This document shows, one piece after another, positions 16,162 to 25,131 of a DNA stretch of 38,214 nt. How positions within the stretch are numbered: position 1 is the stretch's first letter; every line of letters starts with the position of its first letter. The DNA is from Rhizobium lentis. GTDB taxonomy: Bacteria > Pseudomonadota > Alphaproteobacteria > Rhizobiales > Rhizobiaceae. The notes under the pieces are model-generated. The model was not told the origin of the DNA, searched no databases, and saw nothing but the letters and a program-made list of their open reading frames with translations. A program made the position numbers and the translations under genes. Location of the stretch: NCBI RefSeq assembly GCF_014200175.1, contig NZ_JACHBD010000024.1, positions 1-38,214 of the forward strand, in the 5' to 3' direction.

Positions 16162-17586
16162 ATGGTGAGTGAGGAAAACCAGTTTTTTGTTGGAGGGAAA
16201 TGGCAGGAATTTGCCAACATAGCCCGTTTGCCGGTCGTTGATCCCGCCTCGGAACAAGTCGTCGGGCAGATTTCGGCGGGCGATGCTCATCATGTCGATT
16301 TAGCGGTTGCCGCGGCGCGTAGGGCCTTCCCCGCCTTTTCTCAATCGTCTGTGCTGGAAAGGCTCGCGCTGCTTGGAAGGATGCATTCGCTCCTCATGGA
16401 ACGAGCGGAGACGTTCGCAGAAGCGCTTGTCATGGAAATGGGAGCAGCGATCAGCTTCGCGCGCGCGTCCCAGGTGCCGTTTGCTGCCGAGCACATCCGT
16501 GTCCAGATGGAGATTCTCGAAGAGTACCGGTTCGTGACCGTTGACGGACGCACCGCGACCGCCAAGGAACCGATCGGAGTATGCGCGCTGATCACACCGT
16601 GGAACTGGCCACTTTACCAGATCACCGCCAAAGTCGCTCCCGCTATCGCGGCAGGCTGCACCGTCGTGCTCAAGCCTAGCGAACTGTCCCCTTATAGCGC
16701 TCTGCTCTTCGCCCAGTTGATGCATGACGCCGGCGTTCCGCCAGGCGTGTTTAATCTTGTCAACGGCACTGGCGAAGCCGTCGGAGCAGCACTCGCCAGC
16801 CATCCTGACGTTGATATGATCTCGATCACCGGTTCCACCCGCGCAGGGGTACTCGTCGCGCAGGCTGCCGCACCGACCGTGAAGCGCGTGGTTCAGGAGC
16901 TCGGCGGCAAGTCGCCAAACATTTTGCTCGACGATGCCGACTTCCGCGAGGCGGTCGCGAAGGGCGTGCTCGCCGGCATGCGCAATGTGGGCCAGTCGTG
17001 CAGTGCGCCGACGCGCATGCTCGTGCCCGCAGATCGGCTCGAGGAAGTCGAGGAGTTGGCAAGCGCTACTGCGAGTGCCATCCGCGTCGGCGCCCCGCTT
17101 GATCCGGCGACCGACATGGGCCCGATTGCCAACCGTGCTCAGTTCGAGCGCGTGCAGGTGATGATCCAGGCCGGCATCGATGATGGAGCGAAGCTGCTAT
17201 GCGGCGGCTTGAGCCGGCCGGCCGGGCTCGATAGGGGCTTTTTCACACAGCCGACGATTTTTTCTCGGGTGACATCCGACATGCGCATTGCTCGTGAGGA
17301 GATTTTCGGTCCCGTACTTTCGATTATGCCCTACAAGGACGAGGAAGAGGCAATCAGTATTGCCAACGACACCGTCTATGGATTGGGTGCCCATGTCCAG
17401 TCTTCAGATCCGGAGCGGGCGCGGCGGGTGGCGCTGCGCATTCGTGCCGGCCAGGTTCATATCAACTATCCCGCCTGGGATGGAGCGGCTGCGTTCGGTG
17501 GCTACAAGCGGTCCGGTAACGGCCGTGAGTATGGCGTATACGGGCTCGAAGAATATCTTGAGACGAAGTCCATCCTCGGTTATTGA
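16162..17586 (+). CDS. NAD(P)-dependent aldehyde dehydrogenase
   Basis: This 474-residue protein has every catalytic element of the ALDH superfamily: the oxyanion Asn in TPWNWP (about N148), the general base E246 in ELGGKSPN, and the nucleophile C280 in GQSCSAPTRM. The cofactor-binding ITGST segment is present. It oxidises an aldehyde to a carboxylic acid with NAD(P)+; the sequence does not settle which one. The ATG at 16162 follows GAGGTGAA; a GTG at 16090 would add an unlikely extension. It ends seven bases inside the convergent LysR gene. It could back up the frameshifted aldehyde dehydrogenase at 25132-26543. Confidence 0.92.
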   Translation: MVSEENQFFVGGKWQEFANIARLPVVDPASEQVVGQISAGDAHHVDLAVAAARRAFPAFSQSSVLERLALLGRMHSLLMERAETFAEALVMEMGAAISFARASQVPFAAEHIRVQMEILEEYRFVTVDGRTATAKEPIGVCALITPWNWPLYQITAKVAPAIAAGCTVVLKPSELSPYSALLFAQLMHDAGVPPGVFNLVNGTGEAVGAALASHPDVDMISITGSTRAGVLVAQAAAPTVKRVVQELGGKSPNILLDDADFREAVAKGVLAGMRNVGQSCSAPTRMLVPADRLEEVEELASATASAIRVGAPLDPATDMGPIANRAQFERVQVMIQAGIDDGAKLLCGGLSRPAGLDRGFFTQPTIFSRVTSDMRIAREEIFGPVLSIMPYKDEEEAISIANDTVYGLGAHVQSSDPERARRVALRIRAGQVHINYPAWDGAAAFGGYKRSGNGREYGVYGLEEYLETKSILGY

Positions 17587-18509
17587 CGTGGCGGCACCGC
17601 CGGGTCGACCCGCCAGGGAAGCGGTTTCAGAGACTGACGAAGCATCGTCAGGAAAGCGGCAGTACGCGCACTTCGGCCGTGCCGCGATCCGAGGATGGCG
17701 ACGATATCGGCCGACGGAAGCTTCCAGTCGGGAAGCACCTGCTTCAGACGTCCCCCGGCGAGGTCTTCTGCAACGGCCCATTCGGAGCGCATCATGATGC
17801 CCTGACCAGCCAGCGCCCAATCCCGAATGACGGCACCATCGTTGCTCGACATTACGGGATTAACGCGCACTGTCGCACTTTCCTGCCGTGATCCCTTAAA
17901 CCGCCAGAGCGTGACATTCTCCTCGTTCTCGCGAACGACGAGACAGCGATGTCGCGCCAGATCGGCGGGGGTAGAAATGGGCGCAGCCGAAGCAAGGTAT
18001 TCTGGACTTGCGCAAAGAATTCGATGGTTCGGCGCCAGTGTCGTCACCACCTGGTCCAGATGCGCGGATGCCCCAATGTGAACAACCACCTCATAACTGT
18101 CGACGATCAGCGCTGTGGGATGGTCGGACAATTGCAGGGTCGCAGCGGCGTTGTGATGCTCTCGAGCAAACGCCTCCACGACCGGGGCCACATAGCTCCT
18201 TCCAAATCCGTGAGGCGCTGCGACCCTAAGGTGCCCCCGAACCGCACCCTTCCGGTCAGCCAAGGCTTCGGCAAGGGAATCTATGGCATCGCTGACAATC
18301 ACGCTGTGAGAAGCGACCAGTGAGCCCTCCTCGGTAAGGCGCAGATGGCGTCCGGACCGGTCGATCAGCCTTACCCCGACCTTCTCTTCAAGCGCACGCA
18401 GGCGCTGGGTCACTGCCGGAGGCGTCACGTTCAGCTTTCGCGCGCTTTCCGCGAGAGACTTCGACCCCGTGAGAACCGAGAAGAAAGCAAGATCGTCCGA
18501 CGTGAGCAT
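17580..18509 (-). CDS. LysR-family transcriptional regulator
   Basis: The protein has 309 residues. The N-terminal winged helix-turn-helix (DLAFFSVLTGSKSLAESARKL, then VTPPAVTQRLRALE) and the following substrate-binding domain are standard LysR. It is divergent from the M20 deacylase operon and convergent with the aldehyde dehydrogenase. By the usual LysR rule its target is the divergent operon starting at 18683. The intergenic region has an interrupted dyad around 18530-18548. The inducer is unknown but is probably a substrate or intermediate of the encoded pathway. Confidence 0.92.
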   Translation of the reverse strand: MLTSDDLAFFSVLTGSKSLAESARKLNVTPPAVTQRLRALEEKVGVRLIDRSGRHLRLTEEGSLVASHSVIVSDAIDSLAEALADRKGAVRGHLRVAAPHGFGRSYVAPVVEAFAREHHNAAATLQLSDHPTALIVDSYEVVVHIGASAHLDQVVTTLAPNHRILCASPEYLASAAPISTPADLARHRCLVVRENEENVTLWRFKGSRQESATVRVNPVMSSNDGAVIRDWALAGQGIMMRSEWAVAEDLAGGRLKQVLPDWKLPSADIVAILGSRHGRSARTAAFLTMLRQSLKPLPWRVDPAVPPRQ

Positions 18510-18529
18510 TAATCTGCACCTGAAGCGCT

Positions 18530-18548
18530 AATTCACTGAGTGTTAATT
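18530..18548. promoter_or_regulatory. Possible LysR-binding dyad
   Basis: The sequence TAATTCACT-G-AGTGTTAAT contains the inverted arms CACT/AGTG inside AT-rich flanks, 21 bp upstream of the LysR gene start. It loosely fits the T-N11-A rule for LysR operators. The symmetry is imperfect, so the call is tentative. Confidence 0.35.
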
Positions 18549-18682
18549 GCCATCTTTAGGGTTTGGCGACAAGGTAAGCTTCTGGTTGGAAATCGGATTA
18601 ATTTCTAGCCCAGACGGAGCCCACCATGTGGTCAGTGCACACGGGGCCGCGGTGTGCCCCTAGACATGATGGAGAACCTGCA

Positions 18683-19807
18683 ATGAATGCTAAAGAGCTA
18701 CTCGACCACCTTGTCGCCTTTCCATCTGTCGTCGGGACTCCTAACGGCGAAATCGTGGGATGGGTGAGAGGCTATCTCGAAAGTAATGGCGCCACAGTGA
18801 CTGTTTTGCCCGGCCCCGAAGGCGATCGGGCGAACCTATTCGCCACCATCGGCCCGAAAGACGCGCGCGGCTACATTCTTTCGGGCCATATGGATGTCGT
18901 TTCGGCATCCGAACCGACATGGACATCGGATCCCTTCCGCCTGCGCGCGGTGGGCGATCGGCTTTTCGGCAGGGGGGCGTCCGACATGAAGGGCTTTCTT
19001 GCCGCCGCGCTTGCCGGGCTTCCCGCTATGGCGAAGATGCAATTAAGCCGCCCGATCCACTTCGCCTTCTCGTATGACGAGGAAGCGGGCTGCCGCGGTG
19101 TACCGCACATGTTACAGCGGATCGAAAACCTGTGCGCGCCGCCCTTGGGAGCAATTATTGGCGAACCGAGCAGCATGGTGGCGATCCGCGGCCACAAGGG
19201 AAAGGCCGCCGCCCGCATCGAGATCCATGGCACGACCGGCCATTCATCGCGCCCTGACAAAGGCCTGAACGCCATTCACGCCATGACTGCGGTGATGGAC
19301 GCGACGCTGAAGACTGTCGATGCCCTGCGAAACAGTGCCTTAGACCCGAACTTTGAGCCGCCTTATTCCACCCTGCAGATCGGGACGATCACGGGCGGAC
19401 GCAGCGTCAACATCATCCCGGATCTTTGCACCCTGGAACTGGAAGCCCGCGCCGTGCCTGGCGTATCGCCAGCGGTTCTTCTGGAACCCATCAAGACAAC
19501 TGCCGAGGCCCTCGAGAATGAAGGTTTCCGCACCGCGTGGGAAATCAGCAGCACCTATCCGGCGCTTTCGCTTGATGCCGACGCACCGCTCGCCCGACTG
19601 TTAGAGGAACTAACCGGAGCGCCGACATTGGCTGCCGTCAGCTACGGCACCGAGGCCGGACTCTATCAGGCCGCTGGCATCGATGCGATCATCTGCGGCC
19701 CCGGGGACATCTCCCGCGCCCATCGCGCCGACGAATTCATCCGCCTCGATGAACTCGCTGCTTGCGAGCAAATGATCCTGCGGCTAGCCAAAACGCTACG
19801 ACACTGA
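18683..19807 (+). CDS. M20-family metallo-deacylase, ArgE-like
   Basis: The protein has 374 residues from the ATG at 18683 (GGAG upstream). The dinuclear zinc site of M20/M28 peptidases is complete: SGHMDVV (His ligand and Asp), GRGASDMKGF (bridging Asp), DEEAGCRG (general-base Glu and ligand Glu), GEPSS (Asp/Glu position), and the final His in RAHRADEF. The dimerisation domain includes GHKGKAAARIEIHGTTGHSS. The closest well-known member is N-acetylornithine deacetylase ArgE, but the gene heads a catabolic-looking operon, so it may remove an acyl group from another N-acyl amino acid. The next gene begins 11 nt downstream. A longer start at 18626 has no support. Confidence 0.87.
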   Translation: MNAKELLDHLVAFPSVVGTPNGEIVGWVRGYLESNGATVTVLPGPEGDRANLFATIGPKDARGYILSGHMDVVSASEPTWTSDPFRLRAVGDRLFGRGASDMKGFLAAALAGLPAMAKMQLSRPIHFAFSYDEEAGCRGVPHMLQRIENLCAPPLGAIIGEPSSMVAIRGHKGKAAARIEIHGTTGHSSRPDKGLNAIHAMTAVMDATLKTVDALRNSALDPNFEPPYSTLQIGTITGGRSVNIIPDLCTLELEARAVPGVSPAVLLEPIKTTAEALENEGFRTAWEISSTYPALSLDADAPLARLLEELTGAPTLAAVSYGTEAGLYQAAGIDAIICGPGDISRAHRADEFIRLDELAACEQMILRLAKTLRH

Positions 19808-19818
19808 GAGGGCGCCCC

Positions 19819-20742
19819 GTGGTTTTCTGGTTCAATTCGGATCGAGAGAGGGGCCGGGTTTTCGCGGAGTCTTTTGCCCGTGAGTTGCCCGATCTACCTC
19901 TCGTGATGGACATTTCAGAACACGATCCGGACGAGATCCTTTACATCCTGACTTGGACTGCGCCGCCTGATCTTCATCGTTTCAGGAACCTGAAGGTCGT
20001 CTTCTCGATCGGTGCCGGTGTCGATCAATTCAAGCCAGAATCGCTTCCGCCAAACGTCATACTCGTCCGCATGGTCGAGGACGGTATCGTGCGGATGATG
20101 CAAGAATATGTCACGCTCGCCGTGCTCGCCCTGCACCGAAAGTTGAAGGTCTATATCGAACAGCAGGCTGATGCCGCCTGGCTCCCGCTTCCTGTGCGGC
20201 AAGCTGGCGAGCAGCGGATCGGCATCCTTGGCCTTGGCATGCTCGCCCAAGCCGTTATTGAGCGACTGAAACCCTTCGGCTTTCCGCTTGCCGCATGGAG
20301 CCGCTCAAAACGACAAGTGGATAGTGTTGATTGCTATCACGGCCCGGACGGGCTCATGCCGTTCCTTGCCCGCACCGACATCCTGGTCTGTCTCCTGCCG
20401 CTGACCCAAGAGACGCAAAGACTACTCGACGCTGGGGTCTTCGCGGCCCTCCCAGCGGGCGCGGCACTCGTCCACGTCGGGCGCGGCGCGCAACTCGATC
20501 ATGACGCTCTCATTGCGGCTCTCGATGATGGACATCTGTCAGGTGCGGTCATCGATGTCACTGAACCTGAGCCCTTGCCTTCAGAACATGGTTTCTGGAG
20601 GCATCCGAAGATCATCCTTACACCGCACATCGCAAGCGTCACGCAAGCAGAGACGGCGGCCGGCGCCGTCATCGACAACATCAAACGGCTTCGCGACGGT
20701 CTTGACCCGATCGGGCTCGTCGATCGCGACCGCGGTTATTGA
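19819..20742 (+). CDS. D-2-hydroxyacid dehydrogenase, GhrA-like
   Basis: From the GTG at 19819 (AGAGGG upstream) the protein has 307 residues. The Rossmann motif GILGLGMLAQAV binds NAD(P)H. The catalytic Arg is in VHVGRGAQLD, the Glu in DVTEPEPLP, and the His in TPHIAS, all in the spacing of the family. GhrA-type enzymes reduce glyoxylate and hydroxypyruvate, and relatives act on other 2-oxo acids. It belongs to the operon with the M20 deacylase and the small cupin. An upstream TTG at 19762 would overlap the deacylase gene by 46 nt and seems unlikely. Confidence 0.87.
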   Translation: MVFWFNSDRERGRVFAESFARELPDLPLVMDISEHDPDEILYILTWTAPPDLHRFRNLKVVFSIGAGVDQFKPESLPPNVILVRMVEDGIVRMMQEYVTLAVLALHRKLKVYIEQQADAAWLPLPVRQAGEQRIGILGLGMLAQAVIERLKPFGFPLAAWSRSKRQVDSVDCYHGPDGLMPFLARTDILVCLLPLTQETQRLLDAGVFAALPAGAALVHVGRGAQLDHDALIAALDDGHLSGAVIDVTEPEPLPSEHGFWRHPKIILTPHIASVTQAETAAGAVIDNIKRLRDGLDPIGLVDRDRGY

Positions 20743-20772
20743 AGCTACAACTCAGGAGAGCAAGGAGAAAAC

Positions 20773-21126
20773 ATGTCCCTCCTCAAGACCATAGTACCCA
20801 ACAGCACCGAAGCGCCTCGCGAGTCCAAGCCGGGGCCGGAACGCCTCATCTCCGGCGATCCTTCTTTCAAGAGCTGGCCCCAAGACGTTGCGCGAGACGA
20901 CATGATTCACACCGGCGTCTGGGAAGCGACACCGGGGCTGACGCACTCCGTCAAGGGAGAGACATTCGAATTCTGTCACATCCTTCAAGGCGTCGTGGAA
21001 ATCACCCCGGACGGCGGTGAACCGGTGACCTACAAAGCAGGCGATAGTTTCGTGATGAAACCGGGATTCATCGGCACATGGCGCACCGTGGAGACGGTCC
21101 GAAAGATCTACGTCACTGTCAACTAA
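20773..21126 (+). CDS. Small cupin protein (DUF861-type)
   Basis: This single-domain cupin has 117 residues. The core reads HTGVWEATPG, then KGETFEFCHILQG, then AGDSFVMKPGFIGTW, the pattern of the EutQ/DUF861 cupin group. It follows a strong AGGAG ribosome site 30 bp after the dehydrogenase gene. A close paralogue sits at 33040-33393 in the transporter operon, which links the two operons. Such small cupins may be metal-dependent enzymes on nitrogen compounds or binding proteins; neither is shown here. Confidence 0.82.
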   Translation: MSLLKTIVPNSTEAPRESKPGPERLISGDPSFKSWPQDVARDDMIHTGVWEATPGLTHSVKGETFEFCHILQGVVEITPDGGEPVTYKAGDSFVMKPGFIGTWRTVETVRKIYVTVN

Positions 21127-21515
21127 CCAGCTCCGCCGCCTCCGGTCCGCGCGTTGCGACCGATCGGCCTAGCCAACAACGAACCGTAAATCGGCGGAGA
21201 AGCATTGCTCTCCGCCGATGTGAGAGCCCGACGCGAACTCGGCGCAGAAGACGTGGGCTTCAACATATGATCGGCAAGGGTTAGTCCGCTTGTCGATGAG
21301 AGGCTGTGCGCCAGTCCGGGAGCCTCTTCATTCGAAGCCCCATATGTGAACAACAGCTCGAATCGGCCTGGTCGCTGGAACGATCATAGTTCGCTCGCAT
21401 GCAGCGATGGTGGCGCAATTTTGGGCGTCAAGGAGTGGCATGGTCCGCCATTTGAGTTCGGACCCGGGACTGTTGTTGGGCGGACACTTGCCCATTTTAA
21501 CCGATCTACACCGGA
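21127..21515. other. Intergenic stretch with one strong hairpin
   Basis: These 389 bp lie between the convergent cupin and Lrp genes. Apart from the hairpin at 21190-21219 I see no gene or repeat. Confidence 0.45.
21190..21219 (+). terminator. Hairpin, probable terminator of the deacylase-cupin operon
   Basis: A perfect 11-bp GC-rich stem, ATCGGCGGAGA paired with TCTCCGCCGAT, encloses an 8-nt loop, 63 bp after the cupin stop. No T-tract follows, so it may slow polymerase or protect mRNA ends rather than act as a classic intrinsic terminator. It could serve the convergent Lrp transcript from the other side too. Confidence 0.55.
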
Positions 21516-21959
21516 TTATCTTCGGATTGCCGAGGAGAGGGCGAACGCAGTCAGTGTATCGCGCACGCCGGGCATCTCGGCAATTAATTGCCAAATTTGG
21601 CGGATGCGGTCGGCCTCAGGGGACTCGACCCGCACGAGGAGATCGAAATCGCCGGTCATAACGTCGCAAGCAACGACTTCTGGGATCTTCCGTAGCGCCT
21701 GAATGACTTCGCCGCCCCGCATGCGATCGTGCCGATAGACGAAAATCAATGCGGTTGTGACGTTTTGGCTATTCCCTCCATCCGCGGTGAGGATTGTATA
21801 TCCCTTGATGAAACCTTCTCGTTCCAGACGTTCGATTCGCACCCGCACGGCGTTGCGAGAAAGGTTCACCTTCGCCGATAAATCCGCGTGCGAGATACGG
21901 GCGTTGGCCTTCAATTCGGCAAGTATCTGTTCGTCAGTTCGATCGAGAAGATATTTCAT
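21516..21959 (-). CDS. Lrp/AsnC-family transcriptional regulator
   Basis: From the ATG at 21959 the protein has 147 residues, typical for the family. An N-terminal helix-turn-helix (DEQILAELKANARISHADLS, then LSRNAVRVRIERLE) is followed by the RAM ligand-binding domain (ALIFVYR, VVACDVMTGDFDLLVRVES). Lrp/AsnC proteins sense amino acids. It is the last gene of the minus-strand homoserine/aspartate operon, about 20 bp after the kinase-like gene, so it may respond to a pathway intermediate. A TTG start at 21986 would overlap the kinase-like gene and is less likely. Confidence 0.9.
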   Translation of the reverse strand: MKYLLDRTDEQILAELKANARISHADLSAKVNLSRNAVRVRIERLEREGFIKGYTILTADGGNSQNVTTALIFVYRHDRMRGGEVIQALRKIPEVVACDVMTGDFDLLVRVESPEADRIRQIWQLIAEMPGVRDTLTAFALSSAIRR

Positions 21960-21978
21960 GGAGATTGAGTCGGGTCGC

Positions 21979-22764
21979 TTAACCAAAAATGTCGGTGGTT
22001 ACGGACCGATAAGCTAACACGGCGATTTCCGGTAGTAATATTCTTTCCTTTCGGCTCGCAAATCGCTTCGATGTCGAAGCCATTATGAACCCTGGCAGCG
22101 CCTTCTTTTCCGCATCTGTTAGGACGCGGACTCCCTGATAACCCTGCAACAGTGCCCGCGCCCGCTCCTTGTTCAGATCTCCGTTGATTTCGCCCGCCCA
22201 ATCGACAAGCGCATCAGCAAGCTCCGACACGAGCGCATCCTCGTGCCGAAGCCTGAAGTTGATTACCCCGCTGACTTCTTCTCCGAGGAAAAAGACGTTC
22301 TCCTGGACCAATGCGCCATGAATTGCGCCAGTGGGAAGATCCGTCGATTTCCACTTCGCTTTTCGTTCCAAGACAGTGTGCATTTCAGCCATCACTCGGC
22401 CCAGGCTGAGGCATTTTGCCGGGTTTGCAAATGTGGGTGAGGCGCCGGGTACGAAGCTGACGATGGCAACCAATCGACCTGCAGCCCGAGACGTGGCGTG
22501 GCCATCGACAGTGCGGAGCGGCTTCGGGCAGGGGACGCCATGACGATAAAGCGCCTCCATGGTTTCGAAGGCCCTTTCCAGATCTGAAGGTTGGGCTCCG
22601 TTCTCGAAAAGGGTAACGATGAATTCGCCTTCCCTCGTCCGAAACAGATAGGTCGTCTCGGAGTCACCGTCCGCAATGCCAATCACCGACAGAAGCGACG
22701 TAAAACCATAAGCCGCGGTAATGAGTTGGCGATCTTCGTCAGAAATCTCGGTAAAAACAGCCAT
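21979..22764 (-). CDS. Homoserine-kinase-like (ThrB-type) protein lacking catalytic Asp residues
   Basis: The protein has 261 residues from the ATG at 22764 (GGGTGGGAA upstream). It has the aminoglycoside-phosphotransferase/ThrB fold: GIADGDSETTYLFRT, then LERAFETMEALYRHGVPCPKPL, then GAIHGALVQENVFFLGEEVSGVINF. In active ThrB-type homoserine kinases the last segment reads IHADLFPDNVFF and SGLIDF. Here the catalytic Asp is A151 and the metal-binding Asp is N169, so phosphotransfer is doubtful. It may be a pseudokinase or a binding/regulatory protein. It lies in an operon with homoserine dehydrogenase, 30 bp after aspartase. The frame is open and undamaged, so this is not a plain pseudogene. 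Confidence 0.75.
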   Translation of the reverse strand: MAVFTEISDEDRQLITAAYGFTSLLSVIGIADGDSETTYLFRTREGEFIVTLFENGAQPSDLERAFETMEALYRHGVPCPKPLRTVDGHATSRAAGRLVAIVSFVPGASPTFANPAKCLSLGRVMAEMHTVLERKAKWKSTDLPTGAIHGALVQENVFFLGEEVSGVINFRLRHEDALVSELADALVDWAGEINGDLNKERARALLQGYQGVRVLTDAEKKALPGFIMASTSKRFASRKERILLPEIAVLAYRSVTTDIFG

Positions 22765-22793
22765 TTCCCACCCTTGTGCGGACGATGAACCCA

Positions 22794-24191
22794 TCAGAAA
22801 TTTGCGAAGGCCGCGCTACCTTCGAAAAGCTCTTCAACCTGACTGGAGGCTAAGATCCCTTCCTCTTCCACGACCTGGCGCAGCCCCCGCCTTTCGGTCA
22901 GGGCTTTCTTGGAAAGTTGCGCTGCCTTACTGTAGCCGACAAGCATCGCCAACGGTGTCGCAAGGACAAGAGACTGATCGAGGAGGTCCTTACAACGGTC
23001 GACATCAACTTCAATGCCGGCGACGCACCGCTGCTTGAAAATGTCCATACCCCGCGTCAACATCCGCATGGACTGTAGGATGTTGAGGATGATCACGGGC
23101 TCCATCGCATTGAGTTGCAACTGCCCCGCACTTGCCGCCAGAGTGACCGTGAGATCATTGCCGATAACCTGAAATGCGATTTGGTTCATCATCTCTGGAA
23201 TGACGGCGTTGACTTTGCCGGGCATGATCGAGGAACCGGCCTGGACGGGCGGAAGTCGGATTTCCCCCAGGCCGCTCCTCGGGCCACTGCTCAAGAGCCG
23301 CAGATCATTGCAGACCTTTGTCAGCTTCACAGCAATCCGCTTGAGGACGCTGGAGATGGACACGAAACCACCGGTGTCGGAGGTGGCCTCAATCAGATTT
23401 CGAGCTCGGATGAGCTGGATACCAGAAATCTGTGTGAGGTGGATGCAAGCCGCGGCTGGAAAGCCGCGGGGGACGTTGATCGAAGTTCCGATCGCCGATC
23501 CGCCGATATTAACCTCTTTCAACAGCCTGGAAGCGGATTGCAGTTGGTTGATATCTTCGTCGATCAGCTCGGCGAACGCATCAAATTCCTGCCCGGCTGT
23601 CATTGGGACGGCGTCCTGCAACTGAGTGCGACCGACCTTCAGCGCAGTCGCATATTCACGTGCCTTGGCGCGGAATGCATCGCGTAGCCCGACCTGGGAC
23701 TCGATCAGCCCTTCGCAAGCACGAAGAATGGTCAGACGCAGTGCGGTCGGATAGACATCGTTTGTCGATTGCGACAGGTTCACGTCATCATTCGGATGAA
23801 GCTTGTCATAGTCGCCGACCTTCGCACCGAGCTTCAAGAGCGCCAGGTTCGCGACAACCTCGTTCACGTTCATGTTGGTGGATGTTCCGGCGCCACCCTG
23901 CATCATATCGACCGGGAAATTCTCATCAATGCATTTCAACGCGATGAGCTCATCGCAAGCCTCTGAGATCGCTGACGCCTTTTCCGCTGACAGCAGGCCA
24001 AGCTCAGCGTTTGCGCACGCGGCTGCTTTCTTCACCATAGCCATAGATTGAACGAGTTCAGGGAAGTCTTTCAGGCGAAGGCCTGAAACGGTGAAGTTGA
24101 GCTCGGCTCGACGCGTATGGATACCGTAGAGAACGTCACCGGGGATAGGGAGGGGGCCGATCAAATCGGTCTCTATGCGTTCAATTTCCAT
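22794..24191 (-). CDS. aspA: Aspartate ammonia-lyase (aspartase)
   Basis: The protein has 465 residues, the normal length. It belongs to the fumarase/aspartase superfamily: GAGTSTNMNVNEV, then HPNDDVNLSQSTNDVYPTA, then the catalytic-loop signature GSSIMPGKVN. These features fit aspartase (L-aspartate to fumarate and ammonia) better than fumarase or argininosuccinate lyase. It would release nitrogen and feed carbon to the TCA cycle. It sits 11 bp after the DapA-like gene in the operon that begins with homoserine dehydrogenase, which supports a degradative route through aspartate. Confidence 0.92.
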   Translation of the reverse strand: MEIERIETDLIGPLPIPGDVLYGIHTRRAELNFTVSGLRLKDFPELVQSMAMVKKAAACANAELGLLSAEKASAISEACDELIALKCIDENFPVDMMQGGAGTSTNMNVNEVVANLALLKLGAKVGDYDKLHPNDDVNLSQSTNDVYPTALRLTILRACEGLIESQVGLRDAFRAKAREYATALKVGRTQLQDAVPMTAGQEFDAFAELIDEDINQLQSASRLLKEVNIGGSAIGTSINVPRGFPAAACIHLTQISGIQLIRARNLIEATSDTGGFVSISSVLKRIAVKLTKVCNDLRLLSSGPRSGLGEIRLPPVQAGSSIMPGKVNAVIPEMMNQIAFQVIGNDLTVTLAASAGQLQLNAMEPVIILNILQSMRMLTRGMDIFKQRCVAGIEVDVDRCKDLLDQSLVLATPLAMLVGYSKAAQLSKKALTERRGLRQVVEEEGILASSQVEELFEGSAAFANF

Positions 24192-24202
24192 TCGCCGCTC
24201 CC

Positions 24203-25081
24203 CTAGTCCAGAATCCCGGCGTGGCGCATGACATGAGTGATAACCTCTTTAACAGGATGGCTCACCTCCACGAGAGGAAGGCGCAGGTCACCGCGGATCT
24301 TCGAGAGTTGCGTCAGCGCGAATTTCACGCCAGCCGGGCTGGTCTCGAGAAATAGCGCGCGATGCAAGGGCATCAGTCGATCTTGAAGAGCCAGTGCCGC
24401 CGCGAAGTCGCCTTTCAAGCATGCCCGCTGGAAGTCTGCACACAGCCGGGGAGCAACGTTCGCGGTCACCGAGATGCAACCGTGACCGCCATGGGCCATG
24501 TAACCCAGCGCCGTGCCGTCTTCGCCAGTGAGGAGATTGAACTCATTGCCGCAGGCCATACGCTCCAGCGACGGTCGCAAGAGATTGCCTGTCGCGTCCT
24601 TGACACCCTTGACGTTCGGACAATCCCTGAAAATACGGGCAAGTGTTTCGACTTCAATATCGATTACGCTCCGACCAGGGATATTGTAGACAATGATCGG
24701 AACCGTAGCTTCAGCGTCGATGGCCTTGAAGTGCTGATAGATTCCCTCTTGGGTGGGTTTATTGTAGTAGGGCGCAACGATCAGCAAACCGTCCGCGCCG
24801 GCCTCCTGTGCGTGCCGCACGAAGCTGATCGCTTCCTCGGTGCTGTTGGACCCGGCGCCGGCAATGACCGGAACCCGACCATTCGCTGCCGCGATCGCGA
24901 GTTCCACGACTCGCATATGTTCGGCATGGCTGAGGGTCGGGCTTTCCCCCGTTGTTCCACAGGGGACAAGCCCTGACGTGCCTTCGGCGATCTGCCATTC
25001 AATGAGGTTGCGGAGGGCTATCTCATCGACTTCCCCATCGGCAAAAGGGGTGACAAGGGCAGTGATGGATCCTTTGAACAT
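24203..25081 (-). CDS. dapA: 4-hydroxy-tetrahydrodipicolinate synthase (DapA) or related aldolase
   Basis: The protein has 292 residues from the ATG at 25081 (GGAAG upstream). All DapA active-site residues are present: T43-T44 in CGTTGESPT, Y132 in VYNIPGR, R137, and the Schiff-base K161 in GVKDATGN. DapA condenses pyruvate with L-aspartate 4-semialdehyde, the same semialdehyde made by the neighbouring homoserine dehydrogenase. In this operon it may draw off excess semialdehyde to lysine precursors, or work as a pyruvate aldolase on a related compound. The chromosome surely has another dapA. The annotation as DapA is firm at family level. Confidence 0.88.
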   Translation of the reverse strand: MFKGSITALVTPFADGEVDEIALRNLIEWQIAEGTSGLVPCGTTGESPTLSHAEHMRVVELAIAAANGRVPVIAGAGSNSTEEAISFVRHAQEAGADGLLIVAPYYNKPTQEGIYQHFKAIDAEATVPIIVYNIPGRSVIDIEVETLARIFRDCPNVKGVKDATGNLLRPSLERMACGNEFNLLTGEDGTALGYMAHGGHGCISVTANVAPRLCADFQRACLKGDFAAALALQDRLMPLHRALFLETSPAGVKFALTQLSKIRGDLRLPLVEVSHPVKEVITHVMRHAGILD

Positions 25082-25131
25082 CTTGACTTCCAAAAACGAC
25101 GATGGATTCAAACTGGCGCCGGCGCCGGCGA

